DNA of 34,597 nucleotides. Source: Hypsibius dujardini (lineage: Eukaryota > Tardigrada > Eutardigrada > Parachela > Hypsibiidae). Location of the stretch: NCBI GenBank assembly GCA_001579985.1, contig LRSR01013604.1, forward strand, positions 1 to 34,597, given 5' to 3'. The notes below the pieces were generated by a model. It saw only the letters and a program-made list of their open reading frames with translations, was not told where the DNA came from and did no database searches. Positions 1 to 11,884 of this stretch are shown here, one piece after another. A program made the translations under genes and the position numbers. The number at the start of each line of letters is the position of its first letter. Positions within the stretch are counted from its first letter, which is position 1.

Positions 1-2747
1 TGAAAAAATAAGATTTCGAGAACCAATCAACCGGTAATGCTGATTTTAAAACTTTGCATTATCGCACAGCGTGCAGGGGGCCACTACGCTGTTCCTTTTA
101 TATTTTCTCAAGGTGTTCCGGTTAGACGAAAAAAATCTTATCATATTTTTCTTATCTTGCTGGAGGTTTTTAGTAAATTTTAAGAATGTTTTCACGTTCA
201 GTAAAATACTGAAACAATTTTGAAAAAATAAAATGTCGAGAAATTTGTCAAATGATCGATCAATCAAGCGCCGGCATGTAACACAAACTGGCAGAGATTC
301 TTTTTTTCTTGCCCATTTTTTTTCTGAACCTGCAAATGTATTTGCACCAACGAGAGCCCTATCAAAAATCATGATATATTAACAAGTATCAGTAAAAAAA
401 ACCCCACCCTAAAAGCGAGGGGAAATCTCCGCCACTTCCCGAGTTAGTCGGATCCGGCCTATCGTACCATACCGTTCTACCAACCTTATCCTCAACCTTC
501 TGTTTGCCATCCAACTTACATCCATTACCTTGTCTTTTAGGCAGACGGTTGTGGCCTCAAGCACACCCCTCAAAACACCGTTTTTTGTGGGATACCTAAA
601 ATAAAAATGGTGAACCGGGCGAAACGTAGGACACCGCAACGGACGTCACACGAACAATCATCTGTAGAAGACGTCGACTTTTTGGATTGGCCGTTAATCT
701 TACTGATTAAGCATAGGCCCCCTCAAGATAGTCTGGACACCTTCAGAACATATATACTACGAACCCTCCGGGCTAGCCGTGAATCTTTCAGACGGACCGT
801 TGACCATTCGGGCGGAACATAAACACTTCGGTTTGAGCGTAGTAAACACTCCAGATGTACACTCTACGCACCTCCAGAGCAAACCGCAAACCGTCGGAAA
901 GCTTTGCATATCCGTTCACATTCCGGTCTGATGCTCCATCTTAAAAACGTTAGGTTCACCGGTTCCTGCCAGACAGTTGCAAATTTGAACCGAGGATCAC
1001 CTATGGCTGGGCGTCTCCAACCGTCGTTTTCCGTTTCGTTTTCCGCCCGTTGTACCAACAGTCGTTTTTACCTCCCTCTTTAGACGATTTGAATTTTGGA
1101 GCCCGCGAAACGACGGGCTTGAATGGGACGTTCTTCGACAAAATGGGTTTTAGGGATGTCGCTGAAAAACGCAAGTCTTTATGACACTATCAGACACGCA
1201 TTTTCTGCCATACTGTCTGGCTGTTTATTGTTCAGTTCGGCAGGACCTAATCCTTGTATCTGACCGATTGTCGTTAGGACACACTTTCCGTCATTCTAGC
1301 TGAGGCTGTCGAACGACTACAAAAAAATAGCCCAGTCGTGGGCCAGTATCCTATACGCTTAGTTAAGCCGTATGACTGACTGTCTCATGCTTCGGTTCAA
1401 TTCTCAGCTGGTCCGCTCCGTTTTTCTTTTGCTTACCGGATTCGGGAATGCTTTTGAGACAAGTTTTGCCACGCCCACGTTTATATATTCAAGAAAAAAT
1501 GTAAACTCCAGTTTCTTCCTATATTTGTGGGCTACAAAATGTGTGCTCATTGGTAGGTCCTAAAACTCGTTGCGGCCTTGCTGTGTAGTATTTTGTGGAT
1601 TCCGGTGGAAATTGTCAGTGGCCCAGTGCAGTACGGAATATTACTATTTATTCGTGTGAAAGTTCAACAAGCCCCTCTTGCAGCGCCATACTTCCTCATA
1701 TAAAAAAATGTGAAACAACTATCGTTAAAGCCTAACACTAGGCTACATTGCACCACAAACTCAACTCGATCACATTGTTGAATTTTTTATGAAGGCTCCA
1801 GTCTTGATGACGCCTCAAGTTTGCATAAATCGTCATATCTCGATGCCCATTCTTTCCGGTCCAGTTTCTCTTTTCGAATGTTTTAGTTTGAACCTAATTT
1901 AATCTGTGTGACAGTCCAAAACCTAAGGAATAGACTGATACCAAACTGGTTGCGAGCATGCAGCACATAGAGAAGCCATGCACCGCGAAGTGAAGAGCAC
2001 TTTTAAAAAGCAATTTTAATGACAAAATCTTACCGAATTTTTGTCAGATTATTGGACACTGTATCTCTCGTAAAGTCACCCGTCTCATTAAACTTTTTCT
2101 CGCTGCGTTATTGTGGCGGACTATCCAAAATACGTTTTGGTCTTCCGGAATGAATTATATTTTTGGTAGTAAATGAGGGTGCAACCTGGGTCATTATTAA
2201 GATCGGGTTTGTCATTGGTTTTTGTCTGCCATTTTCCGGGGTGTAAATTAAATTTCATTTTTCGACAGGTAATGGGTTCTCACATGGACTGGCATTGTAA
2301 CAATAACAATTTGAGGCAATGGGATGAGTAGTGATCGAGAAATGACGGTTCTAAGTTTGTCTCAAAAGCATTCGCGAACCCGGTATTACGTATTGCCGTC
2401 TGGACAGACAGCTGCAGCATGTCTCGCCGCAACACACGGTCTTTCACGTAACATATCATCTAGATTGCTTTGCCTTTAGGGGCGACAACATTGTATGTGA
2501 TAGGAGCTTATCACTTTGAAGGTTCCCGAGAAGTTAATAAACACGGTCAGTCAGTCATGAATTAACACCTCACCGCCCACGATCTGTCCACGAAAGGTTA
2601 CCGCAAATCTTTTTTTTGTTCTTCTTGTTGAAGAGAATAGTCTGACAAACAGTGATGGTTATAAGTTTTTCCAAAACTTGTCTGCTTGTTTTTTATGAGC
2701 TCATAATGTCCGTTAGGTCATTTTGGTATCTTGCAATATCTGCTACA
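1..2747. other. Left flank with no recognised gene
   Basis: I see no exon I can support in these 2.7 kb. Short open frames exist, for example minus-strand 409-639 and plus-strand 607-822. They overlap each other, match no family I know and lack convincing flanking splice sites. The only structure noticed is a 27-bp inverted pair at 1436-1462 and 2357-2383, listed separately. Confidence 0.5.
1436..2383. repeat. 27-bp inverted repeat pair, about 950 bp apart
   Basis: Positions 1436-1462 and the reverse complement of 2357-2383 agree at 25 of 27 bases; the shared core is GAATGCTTTTGAGACAA. I see no extended similarity beyond these arms. They could be remains of a foldback or DNA transposon, or two copies of a longer, decayed repeat. 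Confidence 0.45.
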
Positions 2748-3084
2748 CTAAACGTTAACGAGTTGGAACTTTTGGTACGCTCCACCGTCCCTCTCCTTCC
2801 GCTTTACCGCCCCAAACACCGAAAGATTATTATGGCCGTGACTGTGTCGTGCATCGAGACACAATCCGAGCTGGCTCTTTATGCGTCCGTTGCCTTTGAT
2901 TTCAAAGCGTTGATTGTCCTGTCCATGGGGTGCCCAGGTGGTGACGGCATGGATGTCTCCGGGATTGAGGCTAATATCCAAAGCTAACCTACAAATGTAG
3001 TCAACCGTTTAGAAGTATTACGAATAATGTTGTCTTAATAATAACATAATAGTAAAAGTAGTACTATGTTATTACCATTATAGT

Positions 3085-3158
<74 letters not shown>

Positions 3159-3381
3159 TTTAATAAGTATTGTAGTATCATTACATTTTTTTATGGTATA
3201 GTTACCCATTCTTCTGGCTGATGATCATCCCGTTATGCCAGGTCCAGCGTTGATTGAGGCCGCCGTTATACGGGAAGAGGATGACCTGCTCCTTACCGGG
3301 GTTGCTGCCGGCCATGATGTCCAAGACGGTGTTCGTGGACACATGCTTAATGATGAAGGGGGCATGAGGGTTGAACGCCAT
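2748..3381 (-). CDS. Ricin-type beta-trefoil lectin, copy 1
   Basis: Two exons, 3381-3206 and 2988-2748, joined in phase 2 (donor GTAACT, acceptor TTTGTAG), give 138 residues. The product has the three repeats of a ricin B-type beta-trefoil. Each repeat ends in the family's Gln-x-Trp/Phe signature: NQRWTW (about 43-48), NQRFEI (84-89) and YQKFQL (130-135). A Leu-Asp pair precedes each (VLDI, ALDI, CLDA). This fold usually binds sugars such as galactose or lactose; the ligand here is unknown. The ATG at 3381 has a strong context (A at -3, G at +4) and is the first in-frame ATG. There is no signal peptide, so the protein is probably cytosolic or released by a non-classical route. Its neighbour at 5376-6321 is a clear paralogue with the same intron. 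A TATATATA run lies about 80-100 bp upstream. An upstream non-coding exon is possible, because an acceptor-like TCACGTCCAG precedes the ATG. Confidence 0.85.
3085..3155. repeat. (TAA)n microsatellite inside the copy 1 lectin intron
   Basis: About 70 bp of near-perfect TAA/AAT trinucleotide repeat, interrupted once by TGA. It makes up roughly a third of the 217-bp intron at 2989-3205. Confidence 0.9.
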
Positions 3382-3904
3382 TCTTCCGAAGCGGTTGGGG
3401 CTGGACGTGAAGGAAAAATACGTGAACGAAAGTAATATGTGTTGCCTTAAGTACCATGTATATATATGTATATATATAAGTGCGAAGAAGGGTGCCACGT
3501 TGTAAGAGGGTCCGTTACATCCGGTGATTTGACGGTGATAGTGACGCCCCCTGGGTGAATGTTCAGCAACGTGGCGCCGAAATTATCAACGGAGCATTGT
3601 TAATATAGACCTAATGAGATGATATATCGATGATGGGGCCCGCGTTATCGCTGACACAGCCGAGAACAATGCAAACAGAGGTACGAGAGAAATACACTCA
3701 TATCTACCTTAAACCTGGACAAATATGCACGGATAGTACTGCGAAAAATGTCTCACGCTTGATCGGTCGCGCCTCTGGAGCTGAAATTGCGGCGTTGTGA
3801 GCGCGGAGGTGGAGAACATTATGCTGGCAGACCTTCCATGAGGCTGGAGTAAACGGCAGGAATAGTTAAAAGAATGTGTCCAAGTGAAACTGCATCGTTT
3901 AGCT

Positions 3905-4140
3905 CAACCCCCTCCCCTCCCCCCACCGAACCCAACGTGTCTGGACTATAGGAATTAGGTAAGTATATTTTCTAATGAAATTTCCTCGAGTAGATTGGTC
4001 TCCCTCCTCCAATGCCCTTCGCCCCCCCCCCACCAAATCCAACATGTTTGGACTATAGGAATCAGATAAGTATATTTTCAGGTGAAATGTCATCTAGTAG
4101 TCAACCAACCCTCCCCCCTCCGCCAAAGCCCCAAAGGTTT
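3905..4140. repeat. Imperfect tandem repeat, period about 107 bp
   Basis: Two diverged units start with a C-rich block and carry GGACTATAGGAAT-like and TAAGTATATTTTC segments. The GGACTATA word begins at 3943 and again at 4050, giving the 107-bp period. A third unit is only a partial C-rich block near 4110-4135. The segment at 3899-4093 translates as a self-similar peptide, which is a by-product of the repeat rather than a gene. Confidence 0.75.
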
Positions 4141-4734
4141 TAAGATCAAGCTCAAACTGTGTTGATGTTCCTTGACAGCCAATCAGCATGCTTTCGCATT
4201 TAATCCGACGATTCTAGAGAATTCCGGCCTACCGCAATAACAAACGGAGCAGCAGTTCATGAAGACTGTATTTTAAGGTTTAGTTAAACCGATTCGTAAC
4301 GAAAGCCGTAAATCGATGCAAAATCTGTTTAAATTTCATCTGCCATGCCGGCGGTGTCGCTGGAAAGAGTGACAATTCTTATCGGCATTCGCCCTGAAAA
4401 AGCAGGTGCTAATGCAGAATGGCGGAGTGTGCCAAGGCAGCTTTCGTACTCTTATTCAAACACTTTTGTGTATTGATAATGGAGATTAAGGCGTACTGCC
4501 TTCGTAGGGTCGTGCAGGGACTGTTGCATCTCGTCGTCTCGTGCTAAACACTGTCAGCAAACTCTTGATCGCAGAATTCTACGACCCTCGACAGGATTAG
4601 GCTCTTCCCATAATTTTGTTAATCTGGTTCACGAAATACAGAAACGAATCAGTGTGCTATAGGCTACAACATGGTCAATTTCTGCTCCAGGGTCTATAGG
4701 GCGATCCCTTTGCAAACTTCAGATTAGGGCTGCT

Positions 4735-5020
4735 TACAGTAATTTAAAATGTGATTTAAAATGTCCAAAATAGGCAGTTTATTTTAAATCAGATTAATTA
4801 TTATTTAATTTAACAATTTTATACTATTTTTTCATAAGTTAAAATTTAAGAATTAATTAAAAAATGATCTAGAGTAGCCACCAAGAGCATTTTAAACTAA
4901 TTTTTAAATTAAGTTTAAATGTATTTTGGTTACAATGATTTTAGTTTTGATTTAAAATCACCTTTTACCCAATAAAAATGTATTTTTATTTAATTTCAAA
5001 AGTTTGATTCATACAACACT
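4735..5020. repeat. AT-rich tract enriched in the word TTTAAAAT
   Basis: This stretch repeats the words TTTAAAAT and AATTTAAA without a fixed period. It ends next to CTCCAGATATTATGAAATTT. A similar tract with a similar right edge (CTCCAGTTATGAAGGGATTT) lies in the intron of the second lectin gene, so the two look like copies of one dispersed element. Confidence 0.5.
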
Positions 5021-5101
5021 ACTCCAGATATTATGAAATTTGGAGGACGAGGGTCCCCAATGGTTTGCATAATAATATATGCCAGAGCGATAAAAATGTC
5101 C

Positions 5102-5227
5102 ACACACGTGGCAAAAACCTTGCGCTGACCGCATTAAGCACTTTAACTCGCAGCTGTGTACAACGGCCATGCGTCAGACGAGTGTAATGGCTTAACTCGG
5201 TTAGCGCAAGGTTTTTGTCACGTGTGT
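5102..5227. repeat. 126-bp imperfect palindrome (hairpin) with 38-bp arms
   Basis: The left arm, 5102-5139, pairs with the right arm, 5190-5227, at 34 of 38 positions, leaving a 50-bp loop. The arms share ACACACGTG and CAAAAACCTTGCGCT. It lies 3' of the second lectin gene. It could be a small MITE-like element or a transcribed hairpin; no target duplication is evident. Confidence 0.7.
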
Positions 5228-5375
5228 ATAAGTGTCTAGATGTGCCATGCTGTTTCCTAACTCAAATATGAATATATACCCATTTAGATTATTTTATGCG
5301 CCTTAAAATCACTATCACAATCGCAAGAACCGAAGGTACAAGTGCAGTTTCTCAAAACGCCGACATGACACAATC

Positions 5376-6321
5376 CTAAACGTTGATGAGCTCAAAAATC
5401 TGGCTGTCCCCGCCGTCGCTGGGCTCCCTCTGGTCCGTGGCATAGGCCGACAAAAGCGGATAAATCGGAGGGGCGCTGGTCCGCACATCCACCACCTGAC
5501 CGACTTGGCTTTTAATGCGACCGTACTCGCGCAGCTGCCACTGCTGATTTCTTCCACCGTTGGCGTTGAAGGTGATGAGCGCCTGACCGTCTTCGGGATG
5601 TTGGCTCACATCCAACACTAGGCTGAAAAAGGCGGCACATCATTTTCACTCACGTTATCTGAAGTGATTTATTAAGCGTCGCTTGTGGTTTTGTTTAGAT
5701 TACTTTATATAATGAATAAAAATAGGCAGAAATAAAATTATTATTCTAACTTAAATGATGATGAATTTAATTTAATTCAAATAATTTTAACTTGTGCAAT
5801 AAAAATAGGCCAACATAGGCTGTTTATTCGAAAGTAAATGATTTTAACTTAATTTAGTTTAAAATTCAACACCTGGTCACGCGTTGGTTTTAATGTAATT
5901 TGAATTATAAACAGTGTAATCATTTTAAAGCATTAGTAGTTTTAGCTTAAAATAAAGGGCAACTCAGTCTATATTTTAATGAAATCATTTTAAATTTAAA
6001 TTGTGATCACCCTCCAGTTATGAAGGGATTTTTAGTTTAATTTAAAGTCAAATCTTGCTGTAAAAAGCACGGGTCACGGGATAGTTACCCGTTCTTCTGG
6101 CTGATGATGAGTCCGTCGCGGAAGGTGAACAACTGATTGCCACCGCCGTTGTACTCGTAGAGGACAATCCGTTGGGAGTTGGGACCTTCGAAAACGTCCA
6201 AAACCGTATTGGTTTCCACATGACGGATGACGAACGGCCAATTGGGGTTGAAGTTGGCTTTCCGTTCCAAAGGGAAATTGGCTTTCGGGACGGCTCCGGC
6301 GGGCGGTGAAGTCTGGGCCAT
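5376..6321 (-). CDS. Ricin-type beta-trefoil lectin, copy 2
   Basis: Two exons, 6321-6089 and 5622-5376, join in phase 2 (donor GTAACT, acceptor TTTTTCAG) to give 159 residues. Three beta-trefoil repeats are visible, with signatures NQLFTF (62-67), NQQWQL (103-108) and SQIFEL (151-156) and VLDV/VVDV strands before them. The N-terminal 24 residues, rich in Pro and Ala, are absent from copy 1; from there the two proteins align to the end (ELINV versus QLVNV). The shared phase-2 intron after SQKNG shows tandem duplication rather than independent recruitment. The third repeat carries a Ser/Pro-rich loop, as does copy 1 at the same place. No signal peptide is seen. The ATG has A at -3 and G at +4. 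A carbohydrate-binding role is inferred from the fold only. Confidence 0.87.
5700..6060. repeat. AT-rich word-enriched tract in the copy 2 lectin intron
   Basis: Most of the 466-bp intron (5623-6088) is made of ATTTTAA/TTTAAAAT words, with the recurring phrase AAAAATAGGC at about 5723 and 5801. The same phrase (AAAATAGGCAGTTTATT) occurs in the tract at 4735-5020. Confidence 0.5.
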
Positions 6322-7240
6322 TATTGCTGTAGTGACTTTTTAGAGACTGGATATATTTGATCTGCTGACGGACGTGTACTGCCAAAATGATGAAGGTCAG
6401 AAATTTGTTTTCACTTTGACGTCGGGGAAATGCCCATGGGAAGAATAGAGCACCCGGTTAAATATCTCCGGAACAGCTCGGCCTATCATTATCTATCGCT
6501 GATAGCACTGATCTCGCGAACCTCGTATGATTCTGTAACATGCAAACCTTGTTAATTCAGGTGCATAATCACCAAACAAATGAGTCATAAAAACCTGCAT
6601 TTCCAGGAAAGTATAGATCTGTCTACCTGTCTGCCTGTCTGTCTCTCTATGTATCTATGTGTTTGCATGTCTGTTTGTCTGTTTGTTTGTCTGTCTGTCT
6701 GTTTGTCTGCTTACTTACCTGTCTGTCTGTCTATTTATCTATGTGTCTGCATATATGTCTGCCTGTCTGTCTGCCTATGTATCTAAGTGTTTGTATGTCT
6801 GTCTGCCTGCCTGTCCATGTATCTATATGTCTGTTTGTCTCCTGTTTTACCTACCTGCCTGTCTATGCGTCCGACTGTCTGTTTGAGTCTACCAGTCAAT
6901 ATATAATCATTATCTGTATTTCATAGCAAGGAACTCCTGCGGCGTTTCTCCTCGAGCTTCCGGTGGACTATCAGTTTACTGGAGGGACCATTCGGTGGTT
7001 AGCTTGTTCACCGTCATTGTTTCAGTCACTGCGAACCTATGAAAGTTGAACTAGCAATAAATGTCACTTTACTGTACTGATACACGTATCTCGAGCTCTA
7101 CGGAATGAAAAGCATGAGAGAGATTGTTTAAAAATAAGACGAAGGTTAAGATTAAGTAAGTACCCCTCATGAAACTCAACGCTTAAAACAAGTTAGTAAA
7201 AAAAACAGAAAACATTTATATTTTTTAGAAAGGCCTTTCC
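6322..7240. other. Spacer between lectin copy 2 and DPM1
   Basis: No gene is recognised. The main content is the CTGT/CTAT microsatellite at 6610-6895. The rest is unremarkable AT-rich sequence. The Cys/Leu/Ser-rich open frames here are microsatellite translations. Confidence 0.6.
6610..6895. repeat. Imperfect (CTGT)n/(CTAT)n array with higher-order structure
   Basis: Tetranucleotide repeats of CTGT alternate with a longer phrase like CTATGTATCTATGTGTTTGC. The phrase starts at about 6647, 6731, 6775 and 6815, so the higher-order unit is roughly 40-44 bp. The same tetranucleotide, or its complement, recurs at 18188, 22195 and 28110. Confidence 0.85.
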
Positions 7241-9296
<2,056 letters not shown>

Positions 9297-9347
9297 CTAA
9301 ATGTATTTCCCCGGGCGATGTAGAAGGCAGTTTTGTGGTGTACTCAC

Positions 9348-9474
9348 CGGAAGCGTTAATCAAGGCAAGCAGGTTTGGCGTGCCAGGTGGGACAGTGTGG
9401 CAGATCCAATTTCCACGTCCACCTACACAACACTCGACGGTCTTACCTCCGTAGATTGGAACGTGGAATGAGGG
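9348..9474 (-). other. Exon-like open segment ending at a strong donor
   Basis: Reading 9474 to 9348 on the minus strand gives 42 codons without a stop, ending in phase 1 at a consensus donor (G/GTGAGT). The peptide is unusually protein-like: it contains KTVECCVGGRGNWICHT and then PPGTPNLLALINASG. I do not recognise a family. An internal donor (G/GTAAGA at 9446) lies in the same segment. No good acceptor precedes it in frame. It may be a piece of an unknown gene, or a DPM1 5' untranslated exon that is open by chance. Confidence 0.22.
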
Positions 9475-9799
9475 TTAACAAATTGCTAGTGTAGGCTAAA
9501 GCAAGGGATCGCTCGACTTAACAGGGAGGTTAGCACACAATACGAGGTGGAAGTAGTGGACGGGATCACCCAGTTGCTCAGGCTTGAAGTGATTGGGAAA
9601 ACGGTGTGTAATTCAACTTCACACAGTCGTATCTTACCTAATTCCTGATCTATTTCAAACAGCGCGACTGAAACATTTGTCTAGAATTTAGTAAAAAAAT
9701 TTATGAAGTAAAGGAAGATCTAGTTGCCTAAGTGGCAACTAAGTTTGAGGACAAAAAAGAAAGCGCTATACTAAATGGAATCTGTCGCGTGATTGGAGT

Positions 9800-10279
9800 C
9801 TCCAATTGGAGCGTTGTCGTTACTTCGCCTGGAATCCACACTGGAAACTACAGATGTCCGTCCACGTGTATTCGTCATTCAATTCCACTGCATATATGTG
9901 TAATCGGTCACAGCACAACGTGAACACGCAATCAATCAATCAACGCTTAGTCGGACGTACGTAATCACTGGGGAATGTCTGTCTTCCCTGGATCGTTGCC
10001 GTTCAGGCGCTTTGACTCCTTCACCAGGTTGTACCATTGCAGAAAAAGTTCATCCTTCGGTTTGAGAGATTCGGCGCTAGGAATTGAGATGAATTCGCGA
10101 CTAGATTGTAGGCGAAAAAATGGCGACATAAACTGCAGAGAATTTTGACGCAAACGAACATTCGGAACTTTGTTTCCAGCAGTACGATTACACTGACTAC
10201 ACGCCACTGGAAATAGACAGAAAAGTGGAACTGGGACTAATTGCTTCCAATTGGAAGCGTCGTGGCTCCAATTGGAGCC
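9800..10279. promoter_or_regulatory. Palindromic TCCAATTGGA sites
   Basis: There are three sites: CTCCAATTGGAG at 9800-9811, GCTTCCAATTGGAAGC at 10243-10258 and GGCTCCAATTGGAGCC at 10264-10279. The last two are perfect 16-bp palindromes whose starts are 21 bp apart, about two helical turns. That is the look of a paired site for a dimeric DNA-binding protein. Their position upstream of DPM1 is suggestive only. Confidence 0.4.
9965..10207 (-). CDS. Possible terminal exon of an unknown protein
   Basis: An open frame of about 80 codons ends at the TAA at 9965. Its C-terminal half reads like real protein (SLKPKDELFLQWYNLVKESK, then a short hydrophilic end). It is preceded in frame by a pyrimidine-rich acceptor-like TTTTTTCGCCTACAATCTAG near 10106, so the real exon may be just about 10105-9965. 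I do not recognise the family and see no upstream exon. It may equally be a chance frame. Confidence 0.25.
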   Translation of the reverse strand: MACSQCNRTAGNKVPNVRLRQNSLQFMSPFFRLQSSREFISIPSAESLKPKDELFLQWYNLVKESKRLNGNDPGKTDIPQ

Positions 10280-11118
10280 GTAGCTGCGTGTTCCAACGCC
10301 AACAAGACAGCTGTTTCCATTTCAAAAAGTAGCCCTTTTGTAATTTTAAAAACTCGCGCATTACTTTGTCTAGCTACGCCTATGTAGGCTTTTAAAAATA
10401 ATCCGAATTTTTCTCTTTATGTTTTGCCAATCGGGTAAGGTACTCAAAGCACCCTTTGCGTAAGAAAACGAGTTCATCTCACAACTCCATTAATATGTAC
10501 CGTGAACCCACATGTTAAACCGGCGAGAAAGCTCGTCCACTAAATCGATCACGTGCAAAAAATTGATCACGTGGTAACTTCCCTTATAGGTCGAGCGACC
10601 CCTTGGCTAAAGTTATTTCCCCTGGCGATGTCATTCAGACATTCAGACAACGAAATAAAGGCGCTTGTAAGTCGCTACTCAGTCTCCTGCTACACTTTCG
10701 GGTCACAAGTGCGCTTACGGAAAGCCATCAACCTATATCTTGCTGATGACTCCGACCGACTGGTCTAGACGTCACACATCCCCTAAATAAGGGATACTCC
10801 TACTCGTAATAGTAATTCAGGGCGAACCAACCGTCGTTGTTGTTGACCACCACCTCACCTGGTCCGTCCACATAACTAAAATGGAGGAAAAGATGACGAC
10901 TGGAATAACCCTGATCAACCGAGCCAAGAACGGCATGTCGATGACACAACACATGTCCCTCTACCACGCCATTGTCCGTTCCCATTACCGATACTGCTCC
11001 ATCGTCTGTACTACCGCCACACAACGGGACTAAGAACGCATCCAGTGCACCCAACAAAAAGCCATCCGTACCCTCACCATCTGTAAGAGGCACGTCACTT
11101 CCGAGCTCTTCGCGGAAC

Positions 11119-11621
11119 TCACGAGGAAACATAGGTGGGCTGTTGCCTAGTTTTGACTTCTCGTTTCTTTGCAAGGCAAACTAACCAGGTCTACTACGTT
11201 ATAAGCGTGAAAACTCGTCCCCGTTTCTGGACAGTGGCCGGTAACATCGATTTAAGTTTTCTCTGTACGACATTTTGCAACTAAGCCTGTCACCGCTGCA
11301 AACTGATGCACTGATTGGTAAGTGGTGTAATCAATACAACGCGAGCAATGTTACAATGAATCGCACACACCGCAGTCATTATTTAACACTAACTAAGGTC
11401 GCAGCGATTGTTTTTCCTGTTTCTAATTCAGTAGCTCTATAAAACATTCGCTTGATTGCTTGATTACACTGCAGCCCTGTTGATTGATTGATTGGCCACC
11501 GGCCACTGTCCAGAAACGGGGACGAGTTTTCACGCTTATGACATAGTAGATCTGGTTAGTTTGCCTTGCAAAGAAACAAGAAGTCAAAACTAGGCAACAG
11601 CCCACCTATGTTTCCTCGTCA
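11119..11621. repeat. 3-bp target-site duplication (TCA) of the TIR element
   Basis: TCA occurs at 11119-11121 and at 11619-11621, directly bordering the inverted repeats. The restored LINE frame across the join supports it as the true duplication. Confidence 0.8.
11122..11618. mobile_element. 497-bp non-autonomous TIR element inserted in the LINE
   Basis: The element has 121-bp terminal inverted repeats (11122-11242 and 11498-11618) that match at all but a few positions and begin CGAGGAAACATAGG. It is flanked by a TCA duplication (11119-11121 and 11619-11621). Removing the element and one TCA restores the LINE reading frame (ELFAEL then SIMPATE), which confirms both boundaries. The 255-bp interior codes for nothing. 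Such a MITE-like element would depend on a transposase encoded elsewhere. The 3-bp duplication and CGAGG ends do not let me name the superfamily. Confidence 0.88.
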
Positions 11622-11884
11622 GCATCATGCCGGCTACTGAGACATGGCACCACTCAGAAGCAACCTGGCTGTACAAAATTGCTAATCCGTCGTTCGTCAA
11701 GCTCCCCGCCTATATGAAAAAGCTAGTCACCGTCAAAGAAACAAGTCACTCTACAACACCCACCACGGAGAAAGAGTTGAATCCACTACGACCACCAAAA
11801 TTGGAGATAGAACGATCCCCGGAACGCTTCCGCAGAATATTTAATAAGCTCCCCCGACCTTTGTCGAAAATTTGGTCTCTTTGA

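Larger units (their letters stand above)
3382..5375. other. Spacer between the two lectin genes
   Basis: No gene is recognised in these 2 kb. The spacer holds a TATA-like run near 3455-3480, a 107-bp-period tandem repeat (3905-4140), an AT-rich word-enriched tract (about 4735-5020) and a 126-bp hairpin (5102-5227). The first two open frames on the minus strand are translations of these repeats. Confidence 0.6.
10791..11884 (+). mobile_element. Decayed LINE (non-LTR) reverse transcriptase, C-terminal part
   Basis: Plus-strand codons 10791-11121 continue at 11622-11884 once the inserted element at 11122-11618 and one target-site copy are set aside. This is the thumb and C-terminal region of a LINE ORF2. 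HHLTWSVHI aligns with the usual 'hLtWs.HI' motif, and YHAIVRSHYRYCSIV with 'Y.siv.ShL.Yc..vW'. QQKAIRTLT follows, then ELFAEL, and after the insertion YKIANPSFVKLPAYMKK and IFNKLP, the usual 'lWN.LP' site. The copy is dead: there is a stop at 11031-11033, and the conserved Trp of the 'VWG' motif is Cys. The palm motifs upstream are missing. The clade (CR1, Jockey or other) is not resolved. Confidence 0.75.

Noticed and set aside
3899-4093. Minus-strand frame with internal peptide repetition
   Set aside because: The repetition comes from the 107-bp tandem repeat; there is no other sign of a gene.
6580-6926. Three overlapping plus-strand frames rich in Cys, Leu, Ser and Val
   Set aside because: They are translations of the CTGT microsatellite; all frames of a tetranucleotide repeat stay open and give the same kind of peptide.
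10553-10768. Plus-strand frame ending LYLADDSDRLV, resembling the YADD box of a reverse transcriptase
   Set aside because: The residues before it show none of the palm motifs, and the distance to the LINE thumb region is too short. Probably coincidence, though a deleted LINE piece cannot be ruled out.
10800-11174. Minus-strand 124-codon frame
   Set aside because: It is antisense to the LINE reverse transcriptase and runs into the left arm of the TIR element; the plus-strand reading matches a known family.
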